Assembly: GCA_030272155.1 (NCBI GenBank)
Contig: CP126193.1
Span: forward strand, 7,626,001 to 7,690,000
Length of the DNA stretch: 64,000 nt
Source: Tetradesmus obliquus
Taxonomy: Eukaryota; Chlorophyta; Chlorophyceae; Sphaeropleales; Scenedesmaceae
Direction of reading: 5' to 3'
The position numbers and the translations under genes were made by a program. Under the pieces are notes generated by a model that saw only the letters and a list, made by a program, of their open reading frames with translations, searched no databases and was not told the DNA's origin. Every line of letters begins with the position of its first letter. Within the stretch, counting starts at the first letter, position 1. This document shows positions 1 through 12,065 of this stretch, in pieces.

Positions 1-2733
1 TGCGGGCGCTGCAGGTGTGAAGGTGGCCTGTGGCGCAGGCACCGCCTGGCAAATGCATCGGAAAGACAGCATAGGCCGGCACGAGTGAGTTGTTTTGAGT
101 TGCTGTCAAGGTGCACAGACATGGCAAGAACCAATGCAGCTGGCAAGCGCTGTACACATGACAGCATCATCCAGCACAGCAGCGCCGCCGCAAAGATGCT
201 GCGTTGGCATGGCACAACACAGTGCTTTTGCTGCAGCCATCTTTTGCTCAACACCCACAGCTAGAGAGCTCACCTGGCCTGGTGCGCCAGCAGTGCGTTT
301 CGGCTGGTACACCGACTGCTGCGCAGGCTGCTGCTGTTGCCCATACCCTGCACCATACGCAGCCTGCTGCCCGTACGCTTGCTGCTGCCCGTAGCTTCCT
401 GCAGCAGCAGCACCATACCCAGCAGCAGCGCCGTACTGCTGCTGCTGCTGTTGCGCCGGCGCGTAACTCTGCTGCTGCGGCTGCTGCTGCTGCCCGTACG
501 CGCCGGCAGCCGGCGCAGCACCGTAGCCTCCCGCTTGAGCAGCGCTAGCGCCATACCCGCTGCTAGCTGCTGCTGCCCCATACCCCGACCCAGCTGCTGC
601 TCCGTAACCGCCAGCAGCAGCGCCGTACCCGCTGCCTGCTGCAGCAGCACCTGTAGCCCCGTATGCGCCGTAGCTGCTCTGCTGCTGTGCGGCGCTGCCG
701 GCTGCTGCCGCAGGTGCTGCGCCGTACTGCCCCGCATATGGGTTTGCTGCAGCTGCCCCGAATGTGTTGCTCCCGTATTGGCCTGCGCTGGGAGTTGCAG
801 GCTGGCCGCTGGGCTGCACATTCTCCAGCTGGAAGGGGAAAGGCGGCGCAGCCACGTCTGTTGGCACGCTGGGGGCGCCACTCCTGCATCAGCAGCATAG
901 ACACGCACACACAAAGGCCAGAGCAAAGTTTGTGTCTGTTTGTGTCAGGCATATGTTTAGGCACAGCTCGCAGTGTTCGGTCAAGGAAGGACACCAACGC
1001 AGACGCAGCGGGGGCACATGGCAATACGCGGTTGCAGGGGCTGCCGCTGCCGGGCGCCTGCCACAGCCATGTTGGTGCTGTCAACTTTACAACCAGGCAG
1101 CATGCACCTGCATTGTGAAAGCCCCACAATTCGCACCTGTAGATCCTGTCCTTGAGCACCGCCACGCTGGTGCTGCCTTTGCTACAGCCTAACCTCAGAT
1201 GCCCAACGCTGATCGTACGTTATCAACACAGCGATCCTCTAGCGCCACACCCCACCTGTAGATCCTGTCCTTGAGCACAGCCACGCTGGTGCTACCTTAT
1301 GTATGGCCTAACAACAGACACCCGATGCTGGCCATGCAATGTCATTGCAGCCAACCCTAACCTCCCCAGCCAACCCTAACCCCGCACCTGTAGATCCTGT
1401 CCTTGAGCACAGCCACGCTGGTGCTGGCCTCCCCGGGCACCATCTCCAGGTAGCGCAGCGCGGCACCCAGCCGGCCCTGCAGGAAACAGACACAGCACAT
1501 CGTGAGAAGCAGAGAAGCAGGATAACATCTGCAATGAGATGCGAGGCATGGCGCAGGCAGGTTGTGAGTGTGGCCTTGGTTGGCATATATCACAACGCAG
1601 TTTGTTTGATTATTGACTTTTTGAGGACGGGCAGCAGCCATCACAGCAGCAAGGTGGACACGCAGGAACCCCGCTAACCAAACGCAAACGTTCAAACATA
1701 AACAACACGGCTGAAGCAGCGCCAGCAGCAGGCAGCGCACGCCAACGCACCTGCGTGGCCAGCGTGCCGGCGTATGTGGTCACGATGTCGGCAAGGCTGC
1801 TGCTGGCTGCCGCTGTGTTGGTGGCCAGCCCCAGCACCACGCTCTTCTCGATGACGGCCTGCAGGCACTCCACGCCGCTGCCAGCAGAGCTGCGCAGGCC
1901 CTTGCTCCAGTAGGCCACAGCCTGCACGCCAGCAAAAGTAGAAGATGATGAGAAAAAAGGAGGCGCATGGTTACATGCATGGTGTGCACCGGCAACAGGC
2001 TGCAGCGACTGCACGCCGCCACCAGCAGAGCTGCGCAGACCCTTGCTCCAGTAGGCCACAGCCTGCACGCCATAAAGAAGAACCAGGAATGTAAGTGGCT
2101 ACAGCAGACTCGAAGCACCTCCTTTACGACATATAAATCTAACACCTCAATGTGCATGCAAGGGCGCATGGGCTGTCCACGGCGCACCGCATGCGCACAT
2201 CACAGCCACCCACCTCCAGACACAGCACGTGCGCTCTAGCACCTTGTTGCGCTCACACTCTACAGTAACACCCCAACCCCTCACCTGGTCCACGTTGCCT
2301 GCGCAAATGTAGCAGAGGCTGGCCGCATGTGCCATGCCTGCCTGCCCCAGCCTGCTGGCCAGCGCGTCACATGTAGCATCAACCACTGGCACCTCTGTTA
2401 TGACAAATGAACCCCCCACTTGATGCACGTGCCGGCGCAGATGTAGCAGTAAACTCTGGCACCTCCATTACAACAATTACATAACACCTCCGACCCCGCA
2501 CCTGGTCCACGTTGCCCGCGCAGATGTAGCAGAGGCTGGCTGCGTGCGCCATGCCTGTCTGCCCCAGCCTGCTGGCCAGCGCATCACAGAGGCTGGCCCA
2601 CTGCTCTGCGCCCGTGTATGTGGCCAGCACTGCCAGCGTCTCCCGCCACTGCGCCACGGGACGCGTCTTGACCAGCGACATGTAGTCGCCGTCAACCATG
2701 GCGGAGATGACCTGCAGGACAGGTTGGATTGAT

Positions 2734-2783
<50 letters not shown>

Positions 2784-5700
2784 TTTAGCGCTTCCTTGAT
2801 GCAAAGAACATGTAAACTGTGCGTGGAGCCGATCACATTGCAAACTCAAGATCAAACAAGCAGAAGCAGAAGCAGTGAAGTTCCCTGCACATGGAACTTC
2901 CAGTCTATGCTGCTGCTGCTGCTGGCGTCTCACCGCCATGTAGGGCCGCGGGTTGCGCCGCATGTAGCGCTGCATGGTGCGCTTGAAGAGCTCGGGGCCA
3001 CCGATGTTGGCCACCAGCAGCGCGTCAGCCAGGCGGCCCGCCTTGAGGCAGGTGTCCACGGCGCCCTCGTAGTTGCCCACAAAGATGGCGCGCTGGATGT
3101 CGTCCTCCTGCAGAGGGCACCAACAAACAATGTTGTCAAATGAAGTTTACAGTGTTGTTTATCGCACCCTCATAGTTGCCCACAAAGATGGCGCGCTGGA
3201 TGTCGTCCTCCTGCAGAGGGCACCAACAAACAATGTTGTCAAATGAAGTTTACAGTGTTGTTTATCGCACCCTCGTAGTTGCCCACAAAGATGGCACGCT
3301 GGATGTCGTCCTCCTGCGGCGCACGGTCAGTCAACTCGAGTTTGTGATTATGATTGAGGTTTGACCTAGCAATTGCGTCCACCGCGCCCTCGTAGTTGCT
3401 CACAAAGATGGCGCGCTGGATGTCGTCCTCCTGCATGGGCAGGTCCATCTCAAATACTTTATAGTCACGAGCATGGTTTGACCAACAGATGGGTACACCC
3501 TGTAACCCCTCTATCTATCTGACAAATGTGTACAGTCGTGGGGTGTAGTTGCCCACAAACATGGCACGCTGGATGCCGTCCTCCTGCAATTGAACACCAA
3601 TATCAACACAGCAACGATCAGATCAAGGCTGGCAACCTCATGGTTGATGCACAGACGTTGCTGCTGTCAGCACACAGGCAAGCAACACAAAACGCACGCC
3701 GCCGCCAGCGCACCCGTTCCGTGCCCTCCTGCACATGGTTGGCATCTGCCATCGGCGTCGCCGGCTCGCTGGCGCCACCGTTGCTCAGCCCCGCTGCGCC
3801 GCCGGCGCTCATGCCGCCCGCTGCTGCTGCTGCCGCCGCTGCTGCTGCTGCTGCGTCGCCGCTGGGCTGCTCTGGCAGTGAGTCGAAGAAGCCGTGCGGG
3901 TCGTCTGCCTGGTTGAAGAAGTCTTCGGCTGCGCCCGGCACCTCAATGACTGGCTTGCCTGCATGCAAAAATCAAATAATGGTGAGGTCCTGCACAGTAG
4001 CACGCATATACTGCGGGCGAGCACAGCTAGGTGTGTACGTCCAATACCGTTACACATGTTTTGATACGGAGGGTCTGCACCTAACAGAGCCCAAGCCCTG
4101 TGGACGCCTATGCAAGCATCATGGGTCTGGCAACTGCACAGCTGTGATTGCCCATGCTGCTGCAAACAAATTGTTGGCCTCCGATTACACCAAAACCAAC
4201 CAGCTGCTCCTGCAGAGCAGCAGTGGTGGCTCACACCTGTCAACAGGCAGCTGCACCATGCTGCATGGCAGGCTCCTCAGTTGCTCAGCTCCTCACCCAC
4301 AGCCTAACTTGCCACCTGACCACAGCAGCAGAAACTCACCATCTCCCAGGCCCAGCTGCTCCATCGCAGAGTGCAGCTGCTGCCCGGCAACATCCACGCT
4401 GCTGCTGCCAGCAAGCCCGCCCGCAGCATCGCCGCTGCCGCTGCCTGCTGCAGGTGCTGCTGCCTGCTGCAGCGCCTCAGCAAAGCCCAGCTTTGACAGC
4501 AGCTGCCGCCGTGCATCCTCTTCAAACAGCACACCCATGAAGGTCCACGTCTCGCTGTCTTCCTGCGCGCCTGTGGCTGCAGCGTCTGCCGCCTTGTGCG
4601 CACAGAACTCCTGCGCAGGCGGTAACAGCCCATATATGTGAGCAGCGTGCCGCAAGTTGCTACGTGTGTCGTGTTGTCGTTGAGCGGCATGTCTCAAACT
4701 TGCCACCCCACACGGTTCAACGAGATACGCTAGAGACGCCAGACTGCCTAATGCAACTACACATGCCTGTCAACCCCCAGCGGCACAACGAAAACTCGAC
4801 TACTTAGACTGGCGCTGCTGCTGCTGCTGCTGCTGCTTCAGCGCCGCCGCACCTGCAGCGCGGTCCTGTCCCGGCCCGACACCGCCGCCTCAAAGGCCTC
4901 GCTGTGCTCCACCAGCTTCGCCTCGGTCACGACCTGGAGCAAAATCAGTACACGATTGCAACACACACAGCATGCCTTAGACAGCGCCCAGCAGCAGGAC
5001 AGCACGCAAAGTGGCGCGAGGTGGCGCACCAACCAGCACGTAAACACAACGTCATGGTTCTGTTGGCAGGCAGCACCCAGCAGCATAACAGTATACTATG
5101 TGCCAGATGCTTGTCACAGCTGTCTGGCAGCTAAACAATAAATTCAGCACAAAAAGCACGGGAGCAATGATGAGTGCGTATTGCAATGTGCTGGAGCTGC
5201 AGGAGCCGGACTGTGCTGCAGCTGCCCAACCTGCTGCCACCAGCAGCCACCAATGAAAGATTAAACAATGCAAGCGTTTTTTTTATATTGAGGCAGAGCA
5301 CTAGACACCAATCTGCACCAGCAAAAGGACGCCGCTCTCACCTGGGAGATGCTGATGGCGCCGGTGTCCACGGGCCGCACCTGCCCCGTCATGGGGTCCG
5401 TCACCTGCTGCTTGTGGTTGGCAAAGCTCACCAGCCGCCCGCCGAAGCCAAAGCACACCCCAGCAGGGCGCTTCAGCCACGCCGGCGGCAGCTTCAGCGG
5501 CTTCACATCACCTATGTTGATACAGGAGGGCAATGCGACAGCATGTGTTATGCAATGTACAGTACTTGAGCAAGTGTTCCTGCCACGCCGGCGGCAGCTT
5601 CAGCGGCTTCACGTCCCTTATGTTGAGGAGGGATGTTGAGGAGGGGAAGCAGGGGAATGCAGCAGCAGGTGTTGTGCAAAGTACAGTACTTGGGCAAGTG

Positions 5701-6436
5701 TTCCTGCCACGCCAGCGGCGGCTTCAGCGGCTTGACGTCGCCTGCAAAGCAGCATGTACAGTACGGCGATGTCAACACACGCGTTGTGCAGCATAATGCA
5801 TGCCTGTTGAGGCGCGCAACGCCCGCGCTGCTGCTGGAACCAGACCCAACGTTAGAAATCCAGCTGAGTCACCTGCTTCAGTCAGCCGCACTGTGCTGTG
5901 CACACACACATAAGCACGTTCTATGTGCTGCACAGCCCCTGCACTCAGGCGCCCACTGCAGCGCTGCCCGCCATGTGGGTCCAGATCTGGTATTAGCGTT
6001 AGAACATCAGGGTCAGTCACTCATAACACGAGAGGACCTGTCGCAGCTGCAGCAAAGCCACGCACCGACTGCGTGCGTCACGCTGAAGTCTGCATTGAGC
6101 GTCTCCACCGCGCTGCCGGCCGTGCACTCCAGCACGTTACACAGCGACACGCGCCCGTCAAAGGTGGAGGTGCTGAACACGCCGGGGGTGGTGGGGCTCC
6201 ACTGCAGATCAGCACACGGAGCACAGAGCAGCAGCACAGCAGAGCGTCAAAGGTGGAGGTGCTGAACACACCAGGCGTTGTGGGGCTCCACTGCGGCAAC
6301 ATGACGCAACAGCAACACAGTCAGCACGCGCTCAGCAAAATGGAGTCAACATAAGTACAACACGATTCCTGAGCTGCTGCAGTATGCGCTTCTAACTGGC
6401 CAGCCGACAAGCAACAACCCAGGCATCGGACAGGGT

Positions 6437-6471
<35 letters not shown>

Positions 6472-7892
6472 GCACCTGCACGTCGAAGTTCCAGTTGTTG
6501 CTGCTGGGCAGCTCGCAGACCACATCCGTGGTGGCCACATCCCAGCAGATGGTGCGGTTGTCCTTGCTGCAGGACAGCAGCAGGCTGTGGTCCTGCGGGC
6601 ACCAGCTCATGCCCAGCACCCCCTGCGGGAAGGGGAAAGGCAGCAGCAAACAGCAGAGTGTGAGGCAGCTCGTTCAGCACTGCCATTGGCCTACTGCAAA
6701 CGATACACGCATCACGACATGCGCACGCACAAGCAGCAGCAACAGCAGCCAAGGCACGGGTGACACATTGTTGTGACAACATTGGCACCGGATGATCACC
6801 AACTGTTCTCGCAACAAGACGCAAGCGCAGGTGAGCGCATGCTGTGCTTTGCAACTTGACGCTGCTGCTTCAGACGTCCCTCTGGCGCACCAGTGAAAAT
6901 CAAGTGCATAGTTTGCAGACACAACGCACACAGGAGTGCTGCCGCAACCACATCCACACTGCCGCTGCATCCACGAGCTCCACACGGGCTCCACACAGGC
7001 GCGCTGCTGCGCACAGGTGTGCTGCCGCAAACACATACACACTGCAGCTGCATCTACGAGCTCCACACCGGCGCCGCACAGCTCGCCACTGCACCTACCT
7101 TGGTGTGCCCCACAAACTCCTTGACTGGCGACATGCTGTTGCGCAGGTCCCACATCTGCAGCGTGGGGCTGCGGTCGTCGTCACTGGCCACCACCAGCTG
7201 CGTGGCAACATCCGGGTTCCACTGCAGCACCGAACAGCGCCGCTGGCTGCAAACACATGCACACGCAGAACCATTTGACAGACACAACACAAGACTCAGC
7301 TGTTGCAAGGTCAAACAGAAGTCTAGTGCAGGGACAGCTTCTCCCATGTGTCAAGGCCCATGGCATGCGCTGCGTCCACTCAAGCAAGCCGCTGCCAGCT
7401 GCTAACTACCAGCATCTGTCCTGCTGCTACCGCCTGACCATTGCTGCCCGACTGCAGAGCTGCCTGCAATGCACCAACTTCAGCCTGCCAGCTGCAACAG
7501 CACGCTGCGCCAGCCTCACCTGTTTGGGTCCTTAAGGGTGATCACCGGCCGCTGCTTTTTGAGGTCCCACACGACTGTGGCTCCGTCCACCTGGGTGGCG
7601 GCAGGCGCAGGCAGACAGCATGGTCAAGCAGGTGGGTGAGAGTGAGACAGGCGGGAGAGTGAGACAGGCAGGAGAGTGAGACAGGCAAGAGAGTGAGACA
7701 GGCAGGAGAGTGAGACAAGCAGGGAGTGTGTGTGCATCTCAACAGCGCGTGCTGGCAGTTTCTTCTGCTTTGCAAGCACTGCCTGTGGCTTGGAGGTCGG
7801 CGCCGCTGTTACGCGCGAGGGTCGACCAGCTGCTGCTGCTGCTGCTGCAGGCAGCTGCCTGTGCAGCCGACGCTGCTGGTGTCCCCCTCTTC

Positions 7893-7923
<31 letters not shown>

Positions 7924-9317
7924 GCACCTGTGTGGACGCCAGGATGTGCTGCACCTTCCTGTTCCAGCTGATGTAAGTGATCTCTGGTGCTGCTGCAGCA
8001 CCGGGCGCCCCTGTTGTCGGGCCCTGCGCGTAGCAAGGTGTTGCGCAAACAAGCATGCATGCAGGACAGAAAAGCAGGCCATTGCTGAGCCGGGTGCATC
8101 GACGCACACATCAGCGCAGCGCAGCGTGGATGCACACATCAGTGCAAGGGTACTGGCGCGCGCTTCTGCTGCTGCTGCTGCAAGCAGGCAGCACTTGCCC
8201 GCAACACCTGACACCCGCCCTGTGCTGCTGCTGCTGACAATGGCGATGATGACGCCAACAACGGTGCTCGTTGGTGGTCAGCTGTGCTGCTGCTGCTGCT
8301 GCTCTGCTGCTGCTGTTGCACTGCTGGCCGCGACCAGCAGCTGGCCAGCGCACACCTTGAGTGCTGGGTACAGAGAGGGTTGCGCAGGCGCTGCCACATC
8401 CCAGATGCATAGCTCGCCACCTGCTGCTCCTGATGCCAGCAGGTTGGGGCTGAAGCTGTTGAACTCTAGCCCTTTGACCTGTGATACACAGGTGCAGTTG
8501 TACAACAGTATGGCAGATGATGCTGTGCATGCTGCAAGTGCTGCGCGCAGCGGCTAGCTGCATGTCTGACAGAGGTGTACACGAGGAAGTGCGATGCAGC
8601 TGACGCATGAATTTTGAACCACTGCATGGGAAAAGCATTGGGGACAGCAACACAAGCATGTGCGCAGGTCATATCAACTGGATCACAGTCAGTTGTGACG
8701 CAAGCAGTTGCTGCTGTTGGTGCTACACTGCAGGCCTGCTGCTCTGCTGCAGCACGTAACCACTCACCGCTCCAGCATGCTTCTGCATCTTAGACAGCAG
8801 AGGGTTGTGGCCAGATCCGTCCACGATGGCAGCCGGGTTCCAGAGGCAAATGCTGCCATCTGCCAAACCGCCAGCAAGTATGCCATACTGCAGCAGGAGA
8901 AATCAAGTCAGAGAGTGTGGTGCCTGATACGTCACAAACACAATCTAAATCAGGCCTTACCGGCAGTTGTGCTGCATCTGAGGGCTTGTTGCCCCACGCT
9001 AGTCTGTGGAAGCGCTCTGGCACCGGTACGTGGCCCGCGAGTGCAGGGCTGGCGTCACTGGATGCGAAGTCGACCTTGAAAATCTGCGTTTAAAACATTT
9101 TCAGTGATCCAGAGCTCCAGATGGACTAAATACTGCTTATGCTCCCCAACCAAACGAGCGATGTCCTGCACTGCTGCACGCCACCAACCTCGAGCACGGA
9201 GCTGGTGCTAAAGGACATATCAATGGCACCGGCAACTGTGCCACATGCCAGCAGGCTGGGTCCCTGCACGGGACACCAGCCCACAGTTGCACTCCTGTCA
9301 ATGTGCAGCTTCGCCAT
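1..9317 (-). CDS. SEC31: SEC31, outer-coat subunit of COPII vesicles (3' end off the left edge)
   Basis: Sec31 pairs with Sec13 to form the outer cage of COPII vesicles that leave ER exit sites. I see 19 exons on the minus strand with consistent phase: 9189-9317, 8961-9083, 8768-8887, 8356-8478, 7928-8023, 7520-7590, 7099-7246, 6476-6622, 6066-6201, 5342-5511, 4853-4933, 4340-4610, 3714-3958, 2934-3107, 2502-2711, 1751-1921, 1388-1476, 274-889 and 1-45, giving about 1,055 visible residues. The start was chosen at [14 protein letters not shown], matching the family N-terminus. The first nine exons are the WD40 propeller ([56 protein letters not shown]). Next comes the Sec31 helical region ([37 protein letters not shown]). 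The tail is rich in Gly, Tyr, Ala and Gln with repeated YGA/YGAA units, and the last visible exon is Pro/Ala-rich. Introns carry many exon-edge copies, listed separately. Confidence 0.93.
1136..1300 (-). repeat. Two extra copies of the 3' edge of a SEC31 exon
   Basis: The last ~40 bp of the exon at 1388-1476 (coding for [10 protein letters not shown]) with its splice donor recur at about 1136-1176 and 1254-1294 inside the following intron. The two intronic copies also share roughly 40 bp beyond the exon part. Each keeps an ACAG/GTG donor, so three stacked donor sites exist. Confidence 0.8.
1995..2075 (-). repeat. Copy of the 5' edge of a SEC31 exon
   Basis: A second copy of the start of exon 1751-1921 ([14 protein letters not shown]) with its CAG acceptor lies about 140 bp upstream in the intron. 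It reads [21 protein letters not shown]-like before diverging. Confidence 0.8.
2285..2450 (-). repeat. Copies of the 3' edge of a SEC31 exon
   Basis: The end of exon 2502-2711 ([10 protein letters not shown]...[10 protein letters not shown] plus donor) is repeated nearly complete at 2285-2370. A short decayed piece lies at about 2412-2455. Both are in the intron that follows the exon on the minus strand. Confidence 0.78.
2739..2782. repeat. CAG/CTG microsatellite in a SEC31 intron
   Basis: About 14 uninterrupted AGC units lie inside an intron, so this tract is not under selection for poly-glutamine. Similar tracts occur in introns near 6436-6471, 31060-31090, 34405-34446, 54140-54170 and 55065-55085. 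Confidence 0.9.
3166..3590 (-). repeat. Four extra copies of the 5' edge of a SEC31 exon
   Basis: The exon at 2934-3107 begins [17 protein letters not shown]. The same ~48 bp with its acceptor recurs at about 3166-3214, 3270-3318, 3386-3434 and 3545-3590. The first spacing is near 105 bp and includes intron sequence. The two middle copies can be read through in one frame with a short linker before a stop, and the distal copy is the most diverged. Confidence 0.85.
5578..5745 (-). repeat. Two copies of the 5' edge of a SEC31 exon
   Basis: The start of exon 5342-5511 ([12 protein letters not shown]) recurs at about 5578-5622 and 5702-5745 as [11 protein letters not shown]-like sequence with an upstream acceptor. 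Spacing is about 120 bp. Confidence 0.75.
6240..6300 (-). repeat. Copy of the 5' edge of a SEC31 WD40 exon
   Basis: The sequence for [15 protein letters not shown] from exon 6066-6201 is present again at 6244-6296, preceded by its own CAG acceptor-like site. Confidence 0.8.
7637..7723. repeat. 17-bp minisatellite in a SEC31 intron
   Basis: About five head-to-tail copies of GGAGAGTGAGACAGGCA, with one or two changes per copy. It lies between two WD40 exons and is unrelated to exon sequence. Confidence 0.85.
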
Positions 9318-9684
9318 CCTGCTCTCTCCTTTGTGATCCTGTTCAATCAAATTACTTCATGTTTTTCAATTTGCAAACAGCCACATGCCTGGCCAAGGCG
9401 GGCTGCAAGTGAGCGTGCCTCAAGTTGTACTACAGCAGCAGTTTGTCAGTTGCTCAGCATGCCAGAACCTCAGCGGCACAAAGCTTAACACAAAAGCAGG
9501 CACAGCACGGCATTAACAGCCCGTCGAAGTTTTATTTTGCATTTTGCTGCTTGCAAATATCCTGCTCTTATGCAAGTTGGGTGGCTGTGCGCTGTCTTCA
9601 GCCTTATGGGGGAGAGAGATGCACTGGTCAAATGCCAGACAGCAGTGGCACTTGAACAACAAAAAAACGACACACGTTCCCCGA
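9318..9684. other. Spacer between SEC31 start and the next gene's stop
   Basis: These 367 bp hold the SEC31 promoter and 5' UTR and the 3' UTR of the upstream gene, both transcribed leftward. I see no further gene or clear motif. Confidence 0.6.
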
Positions 9685-9689
9685 TTACA
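9685..9689 (-). terminator. TGTAA poly(A) motif overlapping a stop codon
   Basis: On the minus strand the final codons read CAC ATG TAA, so the green-algal TGTAA polyadenylation motif includes the stop codon itself. Whether it is used is not known. Confidence 0.4.
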
Positions 9690-10204
9690 TGTGAGCAGAG
9701 GCACACCACCTGGATACTGTCAATGCCGACTGGCACAGCCCTGGATGCACTTTGCAGGAAGCAGCAGCACCCTGCAGCACCTCCCGCAGCTGCTGGGCGG
9801 CCTGCTGCTGCCAGCCTCTGCATGCAGCAGCTGCTGTCTCGACATCGCTGGTGCTGTTGCTGCTACATACAGCAGCACCAGCACCAGCGCCACTGCTGGC
9901 CCCAAGTGTGTCAACCAGCTGCAGCATGCCGGCTGCCAGGTCAAGTGCCTGTGTCTGCTGCAGCGACAGTGGGACAGCACCAGCATTAGTTTTGTCAGCG
10001 CTGGCAGCGCGTCCCTTCGCACTGCCACCTTGCTGTTGCTGCGGGCCCTGCCGCTGATCTGCAAGCAGCTGCAGCCCCTCTGCCAGCTGCTGCTGGCCCT
10101 CTCCTTGCAGCAGCTGCTTCAAGCACTCCAGCACAACAGCAGGAACGCCGCCGCTACCTGCAGCTGCAGCACCTGACGTTGCTGCAAGCTCCTGCACAGG
10201 CAGA

Positions 10205-10251
<47 letters not shown>

Positions 10252-11994
10252 GCTGTCTGGTGTGAGCAGTTGCTGCAGTAGCCACAGCCTGGCAGGCATC
10301 TTCATACCAAAGCGCACCGGCAGCAGGATGTGCTGCAGCACCTCCTGCACCTTGCTGCTGCTGCTGCTGCTGCTGTTGCTGCTGCCAGCGCCTACTGCAG
10401 CTGCACTGCTGAGGCATCTGCGCACACAGCTTGCAAGCAGCTGAGCTAGGGGTGAGTCAGCCTCAATATGGCTGAGCAAGCACAACATAGGCTGCAGCAC
10501 CTTCCAAGGCACCAGCAACTCGCTTGCTGCGCGTCGCTCTCGTTGCTGCTGCTGCTGCTGCGCTGTCAAGCCTGCAGCAGTGTTGCCTGCAGGACGAAGC
10601 ACCCCAGTGCTCTGTGCTGCAGCTTGCCGCTGCTCCAGCTGCTGCCGCCATGCTGCTGCTACCGCATCCTGCAAGCGGGCTGGTGCTGCATTCAGTGCTT
10701 CTGCCAGGTAGCGAGCAGACACGAGCACTTCGCCGGCTGCAGGCAGCAACAGCCCATCTGCAGCTAGAAGCTGTGCTAATGCAGCTAATGCAGGGAGGGC
10801 AGTGGTGGGTCCTGCAGCTGTTGCAGTGCTTGCCTGCTGGCTGAGCTGCTGCTGCTGCTGCTGCTGCTGGTGTGCTTGCAAGACAAGCACCGGTACCACG
10901 TGCCTGCACACCCAGGTGGCATTCACATTGGGTGCATCAGGCATCACCTGTTTCAGCGGCACGGCAAGCGCCTGCGCTGCTGCCGCCGCAGCCGCTGCCA
11001 TCCCCGGTTGGTGCTGCTGCTGCTGCGGCTGCTTGCCTTTGCCGCCTTTCTTGCCCTGCTGCTGTTTCTTGCCCTGGCATGCACTGTCAGGCAAGGGCCT
11101 CCATTGCTTTGCAGCCTCTGCCAGCAGCTGCCTAAGGTGGCTGCTGGCTTCAGCATGACTTTTGCCTGCAGCTGCATGACTGTTGATTGGCCGCATTACT
11201 GCTGCTGCTGCTGCTGCTTGATGTTCTGCAGGACCTCCTGCTGCTGCTGCAGCTGGTGCTGCTACACCCATCACAATGCGCACCAGCTGCAGCACAAGCT
11301 CAGGCCCTGTGTTGCTCAGCTGCTGCAGCAGCTGCGCTAGCGCTGCTGGCGCCTGCAGCCCCGCTCCTGCTGCATCCTGAGCACCACAACCGGGGGCAGT
11401 AGCAGCAGCAGCAGTAGCTGGCGTTGCAACCGGCGGTGTCACTTGCAGGCACAGCTGTCTGTACAGCCAGCTCCCATACTGCAGTGCCTGTTCAGCCGTA
11501 TCGCTTTTGCCCGCTATAGTGGCTGCCGCTGCTGCCGCTGCAGGAGGTACCAAGTGCCGGCTGCCATGCTGCAGGACTTCACAGCAGCATAGTCCAATGA
11601 GCAGCTGCAACCCAAGCTGCTTGGCCGGCATGCCGGCTTCGCCGCTGCTGCTGGGGTTCTGGTTTTGCTGCTGCTGCTGCAGCTCGTCCTGCTGTATTGT
11701 GCGTGGTTTTTTTGCTGCTGGCTCTGTACTAAAGTGGCCTCCGTTTGGTTCATCTGCCGCAGCAGATGCTGCCTGCTGCTGGGCCAGCCTGGTGCCCTCT
11801 GCTACTGCCGTTGCCAGTGCCAGCTGCACCAGCGCCAGCTGCTGATGTGGCACAGCTGCCAGTAGACAGTCTACCAGCCAGCTCAAGGCAGTTCCAAGTC
11901 GCTGCTGCTGCTGCTCACTGTGCGTGTTTTGCACTGCTGGTGCTTCGCGGCTGCCTCCTGCTGCCCCTCTCAAAGGCCGCGCGCTGCTGGCTGC

Positions 11995-12065
<71 letters not shown>

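Noticed and set aside
3526-4641. 371-codon open frame on the plus strand
   Set aside because: It is antisense to SEC31 exons 3714-3958 and 4340-4610, and its composition follows from CTG repeats of the coding strand.
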